Shown here: in pieces, positions 47,245 to 56,472 of the stretch
How the letters are laid out: each line of letters opens with the position of its first letter
Position numbering within the stretch: the first letter of the stretch is position 1
From: Apilactobacillus waqarii
Lineage (GTDB): Bacteria > Bacillota > Bacilli > Lactobacillales > Lactobacillaceae
NCBI RefSeq assembly: GCF_019061205.1
Contig: NZ_JAHQYH010000004.1
Coordinates: 59,423 to 123,422, forward strand
DNA length: 64,000 nt
Reading direction: 5' to 3'
The notes under the pieces: model-generated
The model's database searches: none
Seen by the model: the letters and a program-made list of their open reading frames with translations, nothing else
What the model was told of the DNA's origin: nothing
Translations under genes and position numbers: made by a program

Positions 47245-47934
47245 ATGGATAAAGAATTAATGAAAAAAGTTGCCGGCCAAGAAGCTGTCAAATATATCAA
47301 AGACGGTATGACTGTCGGTCTTGGTACAGGTTCAACTGTGAAATACTTGTTGGATGCATTGGGAGAACGAGTAGCCAAAGAAGGATTACGTATTATTGGT
47401 GTTCCAACTTCCAACCGCTCAGCAAAGCGTGCTCGTGACTTGGGAATTGATGTTAAAAGTATCGATGACGTTGACCATATTGACTTAACAATTGACGGTG
47501 CTGACCAAATCGATGAAAATTTCCAAGGTATCAAGGGTGGCGGTGTTGCCCACCTTCGTGAAAAAATTGTCGCAATCAACTCAGATCGAAACATCTGGAT
47601 TGTCGATGCAACAAAGATGGCCAAAAACCTTGGCTCTTTTCCCCTTCCTTTGGAAGTTACTCCGTACGGAAGCACTCACCTATTCAAACGTTTAGACGAT
47701 ATGGGTTACCATCCTACTTTTAGAACCAACGCTAAGGGTGGCCACGTGTTAACTCACGCTGATAACTACATTATCGATTTAAACTTAGGTTACATTGAAC
47801 ATCCCCACGAACTTGAAACCATCCTAAACAACATGACTGGAATCGTTGAACATGGTCTGTTCCTAGATGTTGTTGACATGGTAATTGTCGGATATGAAGA
47901 TCATTCAGAAACATTCGACGCTAAAAGAAAATAA
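47245..47934 (+). CDS. rpiA: Ribose-5-phosphate isomerase A
   Basis: Interconverts ribose-5-phosphate and ribulose-5-phosphate in the pentose phosphate and phosphoketolase routes. The 229-residue protein has [17 protein letters not shown] near residue 27, TIDGADQID near 85 and [14 protein letters not shown] near 97-110. It is monocistronic, with AGGGGAAAAGG ahead of the ATG and a terminator behind. Confidence 0.96.
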   Translation: MDKELMKKVAGQEAVKYIKDGMTVGLGTGSTVKYLLDALGERVAKEGLRIIGVPTSNRSAKRARDLGIDVKSIDDVDHIDLTIDGADQIDENFQGIKGGGVAHLREKIVAINSDRNIWIVDATKMAKNLGSFPLPLEVTPYGSTHLFKRLDDMGYHPTFRTNAKGGHVLTHADNYIIDLNLGYIEHPHELETILNNMTGIVEHGLFLDVVDMVIVGYEDHSETFDAKRK

Positions 47935-47944
47935 TAAATCTAAA

Positions 47945-47982
47945 CCGTGATAGTAAGTACGTCTTATTATCACGTTTTTTTG
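47945..47982 (+). terminator. Terminator after rpiA
   Basis: CGTGATAGTAAG pairs with CTTATTATCACG (one mismatch) around TACGT, followed by TTTTTTT. Confidence 0.88.
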
Positions 47983-48039
47983 CTTTTAAAGACATTTGAC
48001 CTGAGTGATATAATATTATAAAAGCAAGGAGGAATAATG

Positions 48040-49380
48040 ATGTCAAAGAGTATTAGTAATGAAAATATCCAAAAGTATCATAACGATTTATTAGATCGTA
48101 AAGAAGCTAAGGTAATGCAAAGAGCCGTAAGCCATAATGGTATCAACTCTTCAGCTGCCAACTTCGAAGCGGAAGGTAACATGAAGCCAAACTTTTCAAT
48201 TGAAATCAATACTGGTGAAGTTGCCAACCAAAAACATAGTGGCCGTTGCTGGATTTTCGCAGCGCTAAATACTATGCGTCATAACCTAGCTAAAAACTTC
48301 AACTTATCTGGTGATTTTGAATTATCACAAATTTACACTACTTTCTGGGATAAGTTTGAAAAATGTAACTGGTTCTTAGAAAACATTATCAAAACTGCTG
48401 ATGAACCATTAACCTCACGCCGTGTTTCATGGCTATTAGATTCACCACAACAAGATGGTGGTCAATGGGACATGTTATGTGCGGTAATCGAAAAGTACGG
48501 TGTTGTTCCTCAATCAGCAATGGTTGAAACTGCCGTAAGTAACGATACTTCAGAATTAAACGTTGTATTAAACCAAAAGCTAAGAATGGATGCCATTCAA
48601 CTACGTGAACTAGTTTCACAAAACAGTTCAGATATCGAAAAGGTAAAAGACGAAATGTTAAGCGAAATTTACCGTGTCTTAGTCTACTCATTCGGTGAAC
48701 CCGTTTCAGAATTCAATTTTGAATACCGTGATGAAAAGAACGAATACCATATTGATACTGATTTAACTCCAAAGAAGTTCTTTGATAAATACGTAAACTT
48801 AAACCTAGAAGATTACGTTTCAATCATCAACTCCCCTACATTGGACAAACCATACGAAAAGACTTACACCGTTGATATGTTAGGTAACGTTATCGATGGT
48901 CGTCAAGTTAAGCATTTAAACCTTGAAATGGACCGTCTAGAAGAACTAACCATCACCCAATTAAAGAACGGTGAAAGTGTTTGGTTCGGAAGCGATGTTT
49001 CAAAGGAATCAGATCGTAAAAAAGGAATCATGGACGACAACCTATACTCAAAGGATGAATTATTCGACATTGATTTATTAATGAGTAAGGATGAACAACT
49101 AGATTACCACCAAAGTGTTATGAACCACGCCATGGTTATCACCGGTGTTGATATCGTCGATGGTCAACCAACTAAGTGGAAGGTTGAAAACTCTTGGGGT
49201 AACCAAGTTGGTTCAAAGGGTTACTTTGTAATGAGTGAATCATGGTTTAGACGTTTCACTTACCAAGTTGTTATCAACAAGAAGTACCTATCTGAAGAAG
49301 ATAAGAAGAACCAAGAACAAGACCCCGTTGTATTAGATCCATGGGATCCAATGGGAACTCTTGCATTCAACGAAAAATAA
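48040..49380 (+). CDS. pepC: Aminopeptidase C (bleomycin hydrolase family)
   Basis: Cysteine aminopeptidase that degrades oligopeptides taken up as amino-acid source. The 446-residue protein has the papain-type catalytic residues: QKHSGRCWIFAAL (Gln and Cys, near residue 62-75), MNHAMVITGVD (His, near residue 360) and VENSWGNQ (Asn, near 385). Tandem ATG codons stand at 48037 and 48040; I use the second, with GGAGG seven bases upstream. With DtpT it fits a proteolytic, amino-acid-dependent lifestyle. Confidence 0.95.
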   Translation: MSKSISNENIQKYHNDLLDRKEAKVMQRAVSHNGINSSAANFEAEGNMKPNFSIEINTGEVANQKHSGRCWIFAALNTMRHNLAKNFNLSGDFELSQIYTTFWDKFEKCNWFLENIIKTADEPLTSRRVSWLLDSPQQDGGQWDMLCAVIEKYGVVPQSAMVETAVSNDTSELNVVLNQKLRMDAIQLRELVSQNSSDIEKVKDEMLSEIYRVLVYSFGEPVSEFNFEYRDEKNEYHIDTDLTPKKFFDKYVNLNLEDYVSIINSPTLDKPYEKTYTVDMLGNVIDGRQVKHLNLEMDRLEELTITQLKNGESVWFGSDVSKESDRKKGIMDDNLYSKDELFDIDLLMSKDEQLDYHQSVMNHAMVITGVDIVDGQPTKWKVENSWGNQVGSKGYFVMSESWFRRFTYQVVINKKYLSEEDKKNQEQDPVVLDPWDPMGTLAFNEK

Positions 49381-49385
49381 TATAC

Positions 49386-49420
49386 AAAAAAGAGCTGATA
49401 AATTATCAGCTCTTTTTATA
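49386..49420. terminator. Bidirectional terminator between pepC and gpmA
   Basis: AAAAAAGAGCTGATAA pairs with TTATCAGCTCTTTTT around a short loop, with A and T runs on both sides. The two genes converge here; the gpmA stop lies within it. Confidence 0.92.
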
Positions 49421-50084
49421 TTGTCTTTTTATTAATTACATTCAACTTATCATCGAAATGATAAACGATTGGCTTTCCGTTTGGAACTTCCACTCGATCA
49501 ATGTCATCATCACTAATATTATCTAAATACTTAATTAATGCCCGAAGAGTTGAACCATGGGCAACTACTAACTCGTTTTGTCCATTCAATAGCTTAGGGG
49601 CAATCGAGTCTTGCCAGTATGGCATCAATCTTTCATAAGCCATCTTTAGACTTTCACCACGTGGTTCAATCACAGCGATTTTTTCATACTTATGTTCTTC
49701 ATCAGGTTGATCCAGCAATGGTGGGACCGTCGTATAGCTGCGTCTAAATTCAGCAAACTTTTCAGGTCCATATTGTAACTTAACGTCATCTTTTTTACGA
49801 CCGCGCAACGCACCATAATGACGTTCATTTAGTCGCCATGACTTTGTCTCTTGAATATATTGTTGGTTAATTTCACTTAACACAATATGCAACGTTTCAA
49901 TTGCGCGTTTTAAAAACGAAGTATGAGCATGATCAAAATCAATTCCCAATTGACTAATCTTCTTACCGGCATCGTGAGCTTGTTGAATTCCCTTTTCAGT
50001 TAGGGAAACATCACTCCAACCAGTGAAAACATTCTTCTCGTTGGCAACACTTTGACCATGACGCATGATTACTAAATACGACAT
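49416..50084 (-). CDS. gpmA: 2,3-bisphosphoglycerate-dependent phosphoglycerate mutase
   Basis: Interconverts 2- and 3-phosphoglycerate in glycolysis. The 222-residue protein has the catalytic RHGQS motif (residue 8-12), [15 protein letters not shown] and RHYGALRG (near residue 88). The region after RHYGALRG reads [15 protein letters not shown], somewhat unlike the usual LNKAET sequence, so it may be a divergent paralogue rather than the main enzyme. It follows the DMT transporter gene by 15 bases on the same strand. Confidence 0.85.
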   Translation of the reverse strand: MSYLVIMRHGQSVANEKNVFTGWSDVSLTEKGIQQAHDAGKKISQLGIDFDHAHTSFLKRAIETLHIVLSEINQQYIQETKSWRLNERHYGALRGRKKDDVKLQYGPEKFAEFRRSYTTVPPLLDQPDEEHKYEKIAVIEPRGESLKMAYERLMPYWQDSIAPKLLNGQNELVVAHGSTLRALIKYLDNISDDDIDRVEVPNGKPIVYHFDDKLNVINKKTI

Positions 50085-50098
50085 ATTATCATCTCTTT

Positions 50099-51064
50099 TT
50101 ATTCTTCTAATGCAGCATTCTTTTGTTCCATCTGACTACCAATAAATGTAATCACAGAACCGATTAGAATAATCACAATTCCAATCCAGGTATTAATTGT
50201 AATCTTTTCACCTAACAAAATCATTGCCAAGATTGGTGCCAATCCTGGTTTAATGAAAAAGACGATTGAGGCAATTGATACCCCTGCTCTTTCCATGGCA
50301 AGGAAGTAGAATGCGAATCCACCACCTGTTACACAGACACAAATAAATAGTAGAATCCAGAAGTAATTCATGGAAATATTATGAATGATTGGTGTGTTTG
50401 CAAATGGTTTTAGCCATTCTACCTTATTCATGTAGTTTGCAACAGCAGAAATATTGGTAATTGATACTAAAATTAAAAGTTCAACAGATCCGGCTAAAAA
50501 TGTGTAGCAAGTAGTTGCTAGTCCATTTTGACCAGTCACTTGTGAACCCCATCTGGATACAATGCTGTAAAGACCAAATGTTAGTGCTGAACCCAACGCT
50601 AATGAAATTCCCAATGGGTTTGTAAGGTTGGCCGGATTAACTATGACAAGCAATCCGATAATAGAAAGAACTAGGGAAATAAATCCTAGTCGGCTAATCT
50701 TTTCTCTTAGAATAAAGAAAGCGAATAGTAATGCAAATACTGGATTACAACTAAATAGCACCGCTACAGTTGATGCTTCATCGTACATGATGGCTAATTG
50801 GAATAGCGTCATGCTGACTACCACACATAAAAATCCAGTTAATAAGAAGACGCCTAAACTTTTCCATTTACTCGTCAATAATGATTGTTTTCCATTCTTC
50901 ACGACAATCGGAATTAAAACCAATCCCCCGATAAAGAATCGAATTAAATTCAATTGAATTGGACTAAAAACTCCTTGGACACTTTTTAGTGAAATCTCCA
51001 TTGAACTAAACATAAATGTGGAAATTAAAACATACAGAAAAGTCTTTTTCAACTTTAAACGCAC
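50099..51064 (-). CDS. EamA/DMT family transporter
   Basis: A 321-residue membrane protein with about ten transmembrane segments in two EamA repeats (the first ending near residue 140, the second starting near [19 protein letters not shown] at 155). Members export amino acids, nucleotides or other metabolites; the substrate cannot be read here. It lies upstream of gpmA, with which it may be co-transcribed. The start at 51064 is preceded by AGGAGTG. Confidence 0.8.
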   Translation of the reverse strand: MRLKLKKTFLYVLISTFMFSSMEISLKSVQGVFSPIQLNLIRFFIGGLVLIPIVVKNGKQSLLTSKWKSLGVFLLTGFLCVVVSMTLFQLAIMYDEASTVAVLFSCNPVFALLFAFFILREKISRLGFISLVLSIIGLLVIVNPANLTNPLGISLALGSALTFGLYSIVSRWGSQVTGQNGLATTCYTFLAGSVELLILVSITNISAVANYMNKVEWLKPFANTPIIHNISMNYFWILLFICVCVTGGGFAFYFLAMERAGVSIASIVFFIKPGLAPILAMILLGEKITINTWIGIVIILIGSVITFIGSQMEQKNAALEE

Positions 51065-51260
51065 TCCTTTAAATTTACAAATTATAAAAAACTTGATACA
51101 CTACAAGCTTAAAGTTCATATTGTGATGTTTTTTATATTAACATCGAAATTATATCATATCCCCAGGCCTTATTAAAAATGTAACAGAAATATTACAATT
51201 TATTACATATTTCGTAAGTATTATTATTTTCAAAAAAATAAGTTTATAATATTACTTATA

Positions 51261-51290
51261 TTTACGTATCTTAATTATAGGTAGTATAAT
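51261..51290 (+). promoter_or_regulatory. Candidate promoter of the LCP gene
   Basis: TTTACG, 18 bases, TATAAT, about 35 bases upstream of the ATG. The 261-base gap between the two divergent genes otherwise shows AT-rich sequence and a few short inverted repeats, with no gene. Confidence 0.45.
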
Positions 51291-51325
51291 GGGGAAATTC
51301 AGAATAAAGGAGCTATTTTTGATTT

Positions 51326-52420
51326 ATGCAAAACAATAATCAAAACATCGATAGAGCTTCCAGAACTAGAGGAAACCAAACTCACTTCAAGAAGAAGAAA
51401 AGCCATAAGGGTGCTTGGATTTCACTTATTGTCTTTTTAGTTCTAGTAGTTACTGGATTAATCATTGCTCATGGTGTTTATGTCAACATGAAGAATGCTG
51501 CGGATAAGGCTTATCAACCAGGTTTATCCACAAAAGAAAGAAACGTATCTAGCGTCATTGCTCAGAACAAACCTGTTTCAATCTTACTTCTAGGTACCGA
51601 TACCGGTGCCCTAGGACGTCATGACACAGGTAGAACTGATACTATGATCCTAGCTACTATCAATCCTAAGAAGGAAACAATTTACCTAACAAGTATCCCT
51701 CGTGATACTAAGGTTACTGTTCCTGGAGATTCACAACCTTATGAAAAGATCAATGCTGCATATACCATTGGTGGTGCTTCAAGTGCCGTACAAACCGTAC
51801 AAAACTTGTTAAACGTTCCAATCGACTTCTATGCAATCATTAACATGGGTGGTCTAGAAAAGATGGTTAACGCTGTTGGTGGTGTTACCGTTACTCCTCC
51901 TTTAACTTTCCATTATGAAGCTGCGAATGTTGTTAAGGGTCAAACAGTTACATTGAATGGTGCTCAAGCTCTTGCTTACTCAAGAATGAGACATCAAGAT
52001 CCTGCTGGTGACTACGGTCGTCAAGTACGACAAAGACAAGTACTACAAAAACTTGTTCTAAAAGGTATGAACATTTCTTCATTACCAAGATACAAATCAA
52101 TCCTAAGTTCAATCTCAGGTAACCTTAAGACTGATATGAAGTTTGATGATATGGTTGCTTTACGTGAAAGATACGGAAACGCAACTCACCACATCAAGTC
52201 ACAAACACTTCAAGGTGAAACTGCTGTTGTTGACGGTGTTGATTATGAAGTACCAACTCAAGAAACTCTTCTAAACATTTCAAACTCAATTAGACAAAGC
52301 CTTGGATTAAGCAAACTTACTTCATTAAACCAAACACAAAGTCAAACAAGTGACTACAGTGTTGGTTCCAGCGTAATGAGTAGTTCATCCACTCAAATCA
52401 ATTACTCAACTGATAACTAA
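51326..52420 (+). CDS. LytR-CpsA-Psr family glycopolymer transferase
   Basis: Attaches teichoic acid or other undecaprenyl-linked polymers to peptidoglycan, at the outer face of the membrane. The 364-residue protein has one N-terminal anchor (WISLIVFLVLVVTGLIIAHG near residue 31-50) and an LCP domain: SILLLGTDTGALGRHDTGRTD near residue 86, TSIPRDTKVTVPG and YSRMRHQDPAGDYGRQVRQ near 225. A serine-rich tail ends the protein. It could complete the wall teichoic acid path begun by TagO. Confidence 0.92.
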   Translation: MQNNNQNIDRASRTRGNQTHFKKKKSHKGAWISLIVFLVLVVTGLIIAHGVYVNMKNAADKAYQPGLSTKERNVSSVIAQNKPVSILLLGTDTGALGRHDTGRTDTMILATINPKKETIYLTSIPRDTKVTVPGDSQPYEKINAAYTIGGASSAVQTVQNLLNVPIDFYAIINMGGLEKMVNAVGGVTVTPPLTFHYEAANVVKGQTVTLNGAQALAYSRMRHQDPAGDYGRQVRQRQVLQKLVLKGMNISSLPRYKSILSSISGNLKTDMKFDDMVALRERYGNATHHIKSQTLQGETAVVDGVDYEVPTQETLLNISNSIRQSLGLSKLTSLNQTQSQTSDYSVGSSVMSSSSTQINYSTDN

Positions 52421-52425
52421 AAATA

Positions 52426-52460
52426 AAAGGTTCTGGTTAGTACCAGAACCTTTTTTATAT
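52426..52460 (+). terminator. Terminator after the LCP gene
   Basis: AAAGGTTCTGG pairs with CCAGAACCTTT around TTAGTA, followed by TTTTTTAT, directly after the stop codon. Confidence 0.92.
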
Positions 52461-52484
52461 CCCCTACTTTTACATCATGAAGAC

Positions 52485-52525
52485 AAAGAAAAAGGAGACA
52501 TCCAAATGGATGTCTCCTTTTTAAG
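52485..52525 (-). terminator. Terminator after the tRNA-Leu-His-Gln group
   Basis: AAAAAGGAGACATCC pairs with GGATGTCTCCTTTTT around ATTT, just beyond the tRNA-Gln 3' end. It has A and T runs on both sides and also backs up the LCP terminator. Confidence 0.9.
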
Positions 52526-52528
52526 TAG

Positions 52529-52600
52529 TTGGGCTAGCTGGGTTCGAACCAGCGCATCACGGGATCAAAACCCGTTGCCTTACCACTTGGCTATAGCCCA
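52529..52600 (-). tRNA. tRNA-Gln (TTG)
   Basis: A 72-base cloverleaf: acceptor TGGGCTA/TAGCCCA, anticodon loop TTTTGAT (TTG) and T-arm GCTGGTTCGAACCCAGC. CCA is not encoded. It is identical to the second tRNA-Gln at 61655-61726, and flanks agree for only a few bases. Confidence 0.97.
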
Positions 52601-52607
52601 ATAAAAG

Positions 52608-52681
52608 GGCGGTAGGTGGGAATCGAACCCACGCGTGTCGGAACCACAATCCGATGTGTTAACCACTTCACCACTACCGCC
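52608..52681 (-). tRNA. tRNA-His (GTG)
   Basis: A 74-base cloverleaf with anticodon loop TTGTGGT (GTG), acceptor GCGGTAG/CTACCGC, and the extra G at -1 opposite a C discriminator that marks tRNA-His. It stands between the tRNA-Leu and tRNA-Gln genes in the same transcript. Confidence 0.97.
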
Positions 52682-52714
52682 ATATTATTATATGTGATAA
52701 TGATTTCTCATTAA

Positions 52715-52800
52715 TGCGGCCAAGAAGACTCGAACTTCCACCGGGAATAATCCCGACAAGATCCTTAATCTTGCGCGTCTGCCAATTCCGCCATGGCCGC
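52715..52800 (-). tRNA. tRNA-Leu (AAG)
   Basis: An 86-base type II tRNA with acceptor GCGGCCA/TGGCCGC and a long variable arm (CGGGATTATTCCCG). The anticodon stem CAAGA/TCTTG closes the seven-base loop TTAAGGA, so the anticodon is AAG; after deamination of A34 by TadA it would read CTT, CTC and CTA. It heads the Leu-His-Gln group. Confidence 0.88.
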
Positions 52801-52801
52801 A

Positions 52802-52838
52802 ATAAAAAATCACAAATATTATTATATGTGATTTTTTC
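52802..52838 (-). terminator. Terminator after thrB, overlapping the tRNA promoter
   Basis: AAAAATCACA pairs with TGTGATTTTTT around AT-rich bases, 30 bases after the thrB stop. The -10 of the tRNA promoter lies within this hairpin. Confidence 0.8.
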
Positions 52839-52849
52839 CTACTTTGCAA
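52821..52849 (-). promoter_or_regulatory. Promoter of the tRNA-Leu-His-Gln group
   Basis: On the minus strand TTGCAA, 17 bases, TATAAT, the -10 about 20 bases upstream of the tRNA-Leu 5' end. The promoter and the thrB terminator share the same DNA. Confidence 0.8.
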
Positions 52850-52867
52850 TAGGTGTTTTAAATTTTT

Positions 52868-53752
52868 TTATTCACCGCGTACAGTGGCACCACTGTGATC
52901 GACCTTAATCAATCTCATGACTCCGTCTAATTTACCGAAATTTAATCTGTCACGTAATTGATTTAGTTCTGATTCGGTACCGAATGTAATCACACAACGA
53001 TGTGATTGGTTTAAGAATGTACCGTAAATTCCTAGTTCATGTGCTTGTTTTCTGATGGTTTCAAGTTCTGGCACTACTTCATAGATGTTATCGGTGTAAA
53101 TAGCGTCATTTTCCATCATTTCAGTAGCTTTAGTCCATTCATTGCTCATTAATGAGGCCACTAGTACATTGGTAGCGCTGCTGGCTTTTACGGCATCTAC
53201 AGAGCTAACTTGGTTCTTGTAGATAGCCTTATCACTACCGTCATCCTTAGTTAGGTATACTAACGCGTTAATAACCTCTGGAATTTTGGTCTTAACTGTT
53301 GTAGCCATTTCACCATTAAAGTAAGAAACGGTAATGTCACCTAATAATGCAGATGCGACACCGTCAGCATGGCCTTCAATCTTACTACCGATGTTAATTT
53401 CATCATCTAGCGAAAGGTCTAATTCGCCTAACGCATTCGCAATCTTGATTCCCGCAACAATCGCTGTAGTGCTTGAACCAAGTCCTCTTCCAATTGGCAC
53501 ATCTGACATAACAGTTAATTGGTGAGGTTTGATTGTTGGATCAACCTTTAATATGGTTTGCACGATAATGTTGTTTTCATCGTTTGGAACGTCATCCCCC
53601 AATGCATGGTTAACTTGCCAATGTTGCATTTCTTCTTCAACGATGACTGTGTAGTATAAACCAAATGCAATTCCGATTGAGTTAATTCCAGCTCCGATTC
53701 CTGTTGATGTAGCAGGTACTCGGATAATTATTTTTTTATCCAAACTAATCAT
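52868..53752 (-). CDS. thrB: Homoserine kinase
   Basis: GHMP-family kinase of threonine synthesis: homoserine plus ATP to O-phosphohomoserine. The 294-residue protein starts IIIRVPATSTGIGAGINSIGIAF and has the GHMP glycine motif PIGRGLGSSTTAIVAG near residue 90. No hom or thrC is next to it, so either the pathway genes are scattered or this is a leftover. It overlaps the SprT-like gene by 8 bases and ends at a terminator. Confidence 0.88.
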   Translation of the reverse strand: MISLDKKIIIRVPATSTGIGAGINSIGIAFGLYYTVIVEEEMQHWQVNHALGDDVPNDENNIIVQTILKVDPTIKPHQLTVMSDVPIGRGLGSSTTAIVAGIKIANALGELDLSLDDEINIGSKIEGHADGVASALLGDITVSYFNGEMATTVKTKIPEVINALVYLTKDDGSDKAIYKNQVSSVDAVKASSATNVLVASLMSNEWTKATEMMENDAIYTDNIYEVVPELETIRKQAHELGIYGTFLNQSHRCVITFGTESELNQLRDRLNFGKLDGVMRLIKVDHSGATVRGE

Positions 53753-54191
53753 CTCCAGTGTCTAATTTTAGTTTTCCACGACATTTTCCACATACATACT
53801 TGTGAGTGTCAATTCTACGCTTACGACGGTAAGTTTGTCCACAATGTGTACAAACATATTTTAACGGACGCTTGTCCACAGGTGCCGGCGCAAATCTTGA
53901 GCCACCCACCGTTTTCAATAATCGTTTAAAAGCTAAAGTATTATGCTTACCAGAATAACCGGCAAGATGGAGATGGTAATGGCAAAGCTCATGCTTAATC
54001 ACCCCTACCAATATCTCCATGGAATGTTCAGTTAACATCTTAGGGTTGATATCAATATCATGGCTAGCAACATGATATCTTCCACCAGTGGTTCTTAAAC
54101 GACTATTAAAGTATGCACGGTGCTTAAATGGTTTGGCGAACGATTCCTGTGAAATCTTTTCCACCAATGATTGTAATTCTTGATCATTCAT
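53745..54191 (-). CDS. SprT-like metalloprotease family protein
   Basis: A 148-residue protein with the zinc-protease motif HELCH (residues 66-70, VGVIKHELCHYHLHLAGY) and a C-terminal zinc ribbon (CTHCG ... CGKCRGK, about residues 112-140). Resembles the SprT domain of Spartan-type DNA-protein crosslink proteases; bacterial function is not established. It overlaps thrB and lies 10 bases after tex. Confidence 0.88.
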   Translation of the reverse strand: MNDQELQSLVEKISQESFAKPFKHRAYFNSRLRTTGGRYHVASHDIDINPKMLTEHSMEILVGVIKHELCHYHLHLAGYSGKHNTLAFKRLLKTVGGSRFAPAPVDKRPLKYVCTHCGQTYRRKRRIDTHKYVCGKCRGKLKLDTGDD

Positions 54192-54201
54192 TTAAATTTT
54201 A

Positions 54202-56379
54202 TCACTTCTCCGGGTTAATCATCGTTAGTTGAATTCGATTTCGTTTAATATCAACTGATAATACCCATACATCAACAATGTCCCCAACAGAAACAACGCT
54301 ACTTGGGTCAGAAATAAATTGATCACTCATTTGTGAGATGTGGACAAGTCCATCTTGTTTTACCCCCACATCCATGAATGCACCAAAGTCAATTACGTTT
54401 CTAACGGTTCCTTGTAATTGCATCCCTTCTCTTAAGTCCTCAATCTTCAATACATCTTGCTTTAGGACTGGAGTTGGCATGTTATCACGAAAATCTCTTC
54501 CTGGACGTTTTAATCCATCGATGATGTCTAAAACAGTTTGCTTTCCATAACCATTTTCTTTAATAAACTTATCAACATCAAATGTGGATAAAGCTTGGTT
54601 AATTTCGGTTGTTCCCAATGAATCCAAACTTAAATTTAATTCATCCACAATTTGGTTAGCAATCATGTAACTTTCCGGATGAATATCGGTATTATCAAGT
54701 GGATTACTACCGTCTAGAATTCTTAAGAAACCAATGGCTTGTTCATAAGTCTTTTGTCCCAATCTAGGTACCTTTGATAGGGATTGACGAGTCTTGTATT
54801 CACCATTTTCGTTTCTAAATTTAACAACGTTTTTAGCGGTAGTCTTAGTCATCCCTGAAATATGAGTTAATAACTCTGGACTAGCAGTATTAACGTTGAC
54901 CCCCACTTTATTAACAGCTGTTTCCACAACTCGGTCCAATTGGGAATCCAATTGTTTAGCAGGCAAATCGTGTTGATATTGACCAACCCCTACTGACTTA
55001 GGATCAATCTTAATCAATTCAGCTAACGGGTCTTGAAGACGTCTTCCGATACTTACTGCAGAACGTTCTTCAACGTGAAAGTCAGGAAATTCATCACGTG
55101 CATTTTGACTTGCAGAGTATACAGAAGCACCGGCTTCATTAACAATTACGTAATATACCGGTAGATTATTTTCTTTAATTAGTTCAGAAACAAATTGTTC
55201 TGATTCACGACTAGCTGTTCCATTTCCGATTGCAATCATTTCAGCATGGTTCTTCTTAATGAAATCAACCAGTTGTTTTTTAGCTTGTTGGCGTTTAGCT
55301 TCACTTGCTGGTTTGTGTGGATAAATCACTAACTTATCCAAGAACTTACCGTTATCGTCAATTGCGGCTAATTTACATCCGGTACGATAAGCTGGGTCAA
55401 ACCCAATCACTACCTTGCCCTTGATTGGTGCTTGCATCAAAAGGTTATACAAGTTGCGGCCAAAGATGTTAATGGCATGTTCATCAGCCTCGTCGGTTAG
55501 TTCATTTCTGATTTCACGATCAATGGCTGGTTTCATAAAACGAGCGTATGCATCTTCATAAGCATTCTTCACAAATTCAGCTGACTTACCGTTACGTTTA
55601 CGGTTAGTTTCTGCTTGTAAGAACTTGTAGATGACGTTGGTATTAACATCAATGCTGACGGTTAATACCTTTTCCTTTTCACCACGATTTAACGCTAGGA
55701 CACGGTGCTTCTTCAATTGGTTAATTGGTTGTGAAAAGTCATAGTAATCTTCATAGACGTGCTTTTCGTCTTTTTCATCAGCATCTTTCTTGGCCTTGCT
55801 GGCAATTTGACCATGCTTCTTGGTATCTTCTCGAATCCATTCTCTTAGATGAGCGTCGTTTCCGATATCTTCTGCTAGGATTTCATGAACACCGTTCAAG
55901 ACATCTTCGACGTCGGTTAGTTCTTTTTCTGCATCCACATAATCTTTTGCCTTATTCACAAAGGAATCATCGTTAGCTAAAACTAGTTTAGCTAATGGTT
56001 CTAAACCTTGTTCTCTGGCAATCATCGCCTTGGTCTTCTTTTTTTTCTTGTATGGTAGATACAAGTCTTCGACTCTTTGCATTGATTCAGCCTTTTCGAT
56101 GTCAGCATTTAATTTATCGGTTAGTTTACCTTGTTCTTCGATTAAACGAAGAACTTCTTCCTTACGGTTTTCTAGGTTAGTAATTTTAGTGTTGGCATCG
56201 GAAATTTCTCTAATTTGCACTTCATCCAAACTACCTGTACGTTCCTTACGGTATCTGGCAATAAATGGAACGGTATTACCATCTTCTAGCATAGAAATAA
56301 CGGCTATGATTTGTTTTTCAGAATAGCTGCCTAATTCTTTTCTGATTTTTTTAATGATTGATTGATCCAAATCGTTCAT
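54202..56379 (-). CDS. tex: RNA-binding transcription accessory protein Tex
   Basis: A 725-residue Tex family protein. N-terminal helical domain with the motif ALNRGEKEKVLTVSI, a YqgF-like RNase H fold domain (VIGFDPAYRTGCKLAAID near residue 321), helix-hairpin-helix units (LSKVPRLGQKTYEQAIGFLRI) and an S1 RNA-binding domain at the end (GTVRNVIDFGAFMDVGVKQ). Tex binds nucleic acids and affects transcription; its exact role is not clear. It heads the tex-sprT-thrB unit. Confidence 0.94.
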   Translation of the reverse strand: MNDLDQSIIKKIRKELGSYSEKQIIAVISMLEDGNTVPFIARYRKERTGSLDEVQIREISDANTKITNLENRKEEVLRLIEEQGKLTDKLNADIEKAESMQRVEDLYLPYKKKKKTKAMIAREQGLEPLAKLVLANDDSFVNKAKDYVDAEKELTDVEDVLNGVHEILAEDIGNDAHLREWIREDTKKHGQIASKAKKDADEKDEKHVYEDYYDFSQPINQLKKHRVLALNRGEKEKVLTVSIDVNTNVIYKFLQAETNRKRNGKSAEFVKNAYEDAYARFMKPAIDREIRNELTDEADEHAINIFGRNLYNLLMQAPIKGKVVIGFDPAYRTGCKLAAIDDNGKFLDKLVIYPHKPASEAKRQQAKKQLVDFIKKNHAEMIAIGNGTASRESEQFVSELIKENNLPVYYVIVNEAGASVYSASQNARDEFPDFHVEERSAVSIGRRLQDPLAELIKIDPKSVGVGQYQHDLPAKQLDSQLDRVVETAVNKVGVNVNTASPELLTHISGMTKTTAKNVVKFRNENGEYKTRQSLSKVPRLGQKTYEQAIGFLRILDGSNPLDNTDIHPESYMIANQIVDELNLSLDSLGTTEINQALSTFDVDKFIKENGYGKQTVLDIIDGLKRPGRDFRDNMPTPVLKQDVLKIEDLREGMQLQGTVRNVIDFGAFMDVGVKQDGLVHISQMSDQFISDPSSVVSVGDIVDVWVLSVDIKRNRIQLTMINPEK

Positions 56380-56428
56380 CTCATTTCTTATTTGAGTTTG
56401 TCTTTAATTATATCATTGCATTTTTAGA

Positions 56429-56466
56429 TAAAAAAATAGTTGGTAATATTTACCAACTATCTTTTG
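56429..56466 (-). terminator. Terminator after the 138-residue protein gene
   Basis: ATAGTTGGTAA pairs with TTACCAACTAT around TAT on the minus strand, followed by a T run. It separates the unknown gene from tex. Confidence 0.88.
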
Positions 56467-56472
56467 TTTTTA

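Noticed and set aside
47193..47675. Minus-strand frame of 160 codons overlapping rpiA
   Set aside because: Antisense to rpiA, which has every family motif and a ribosome site.
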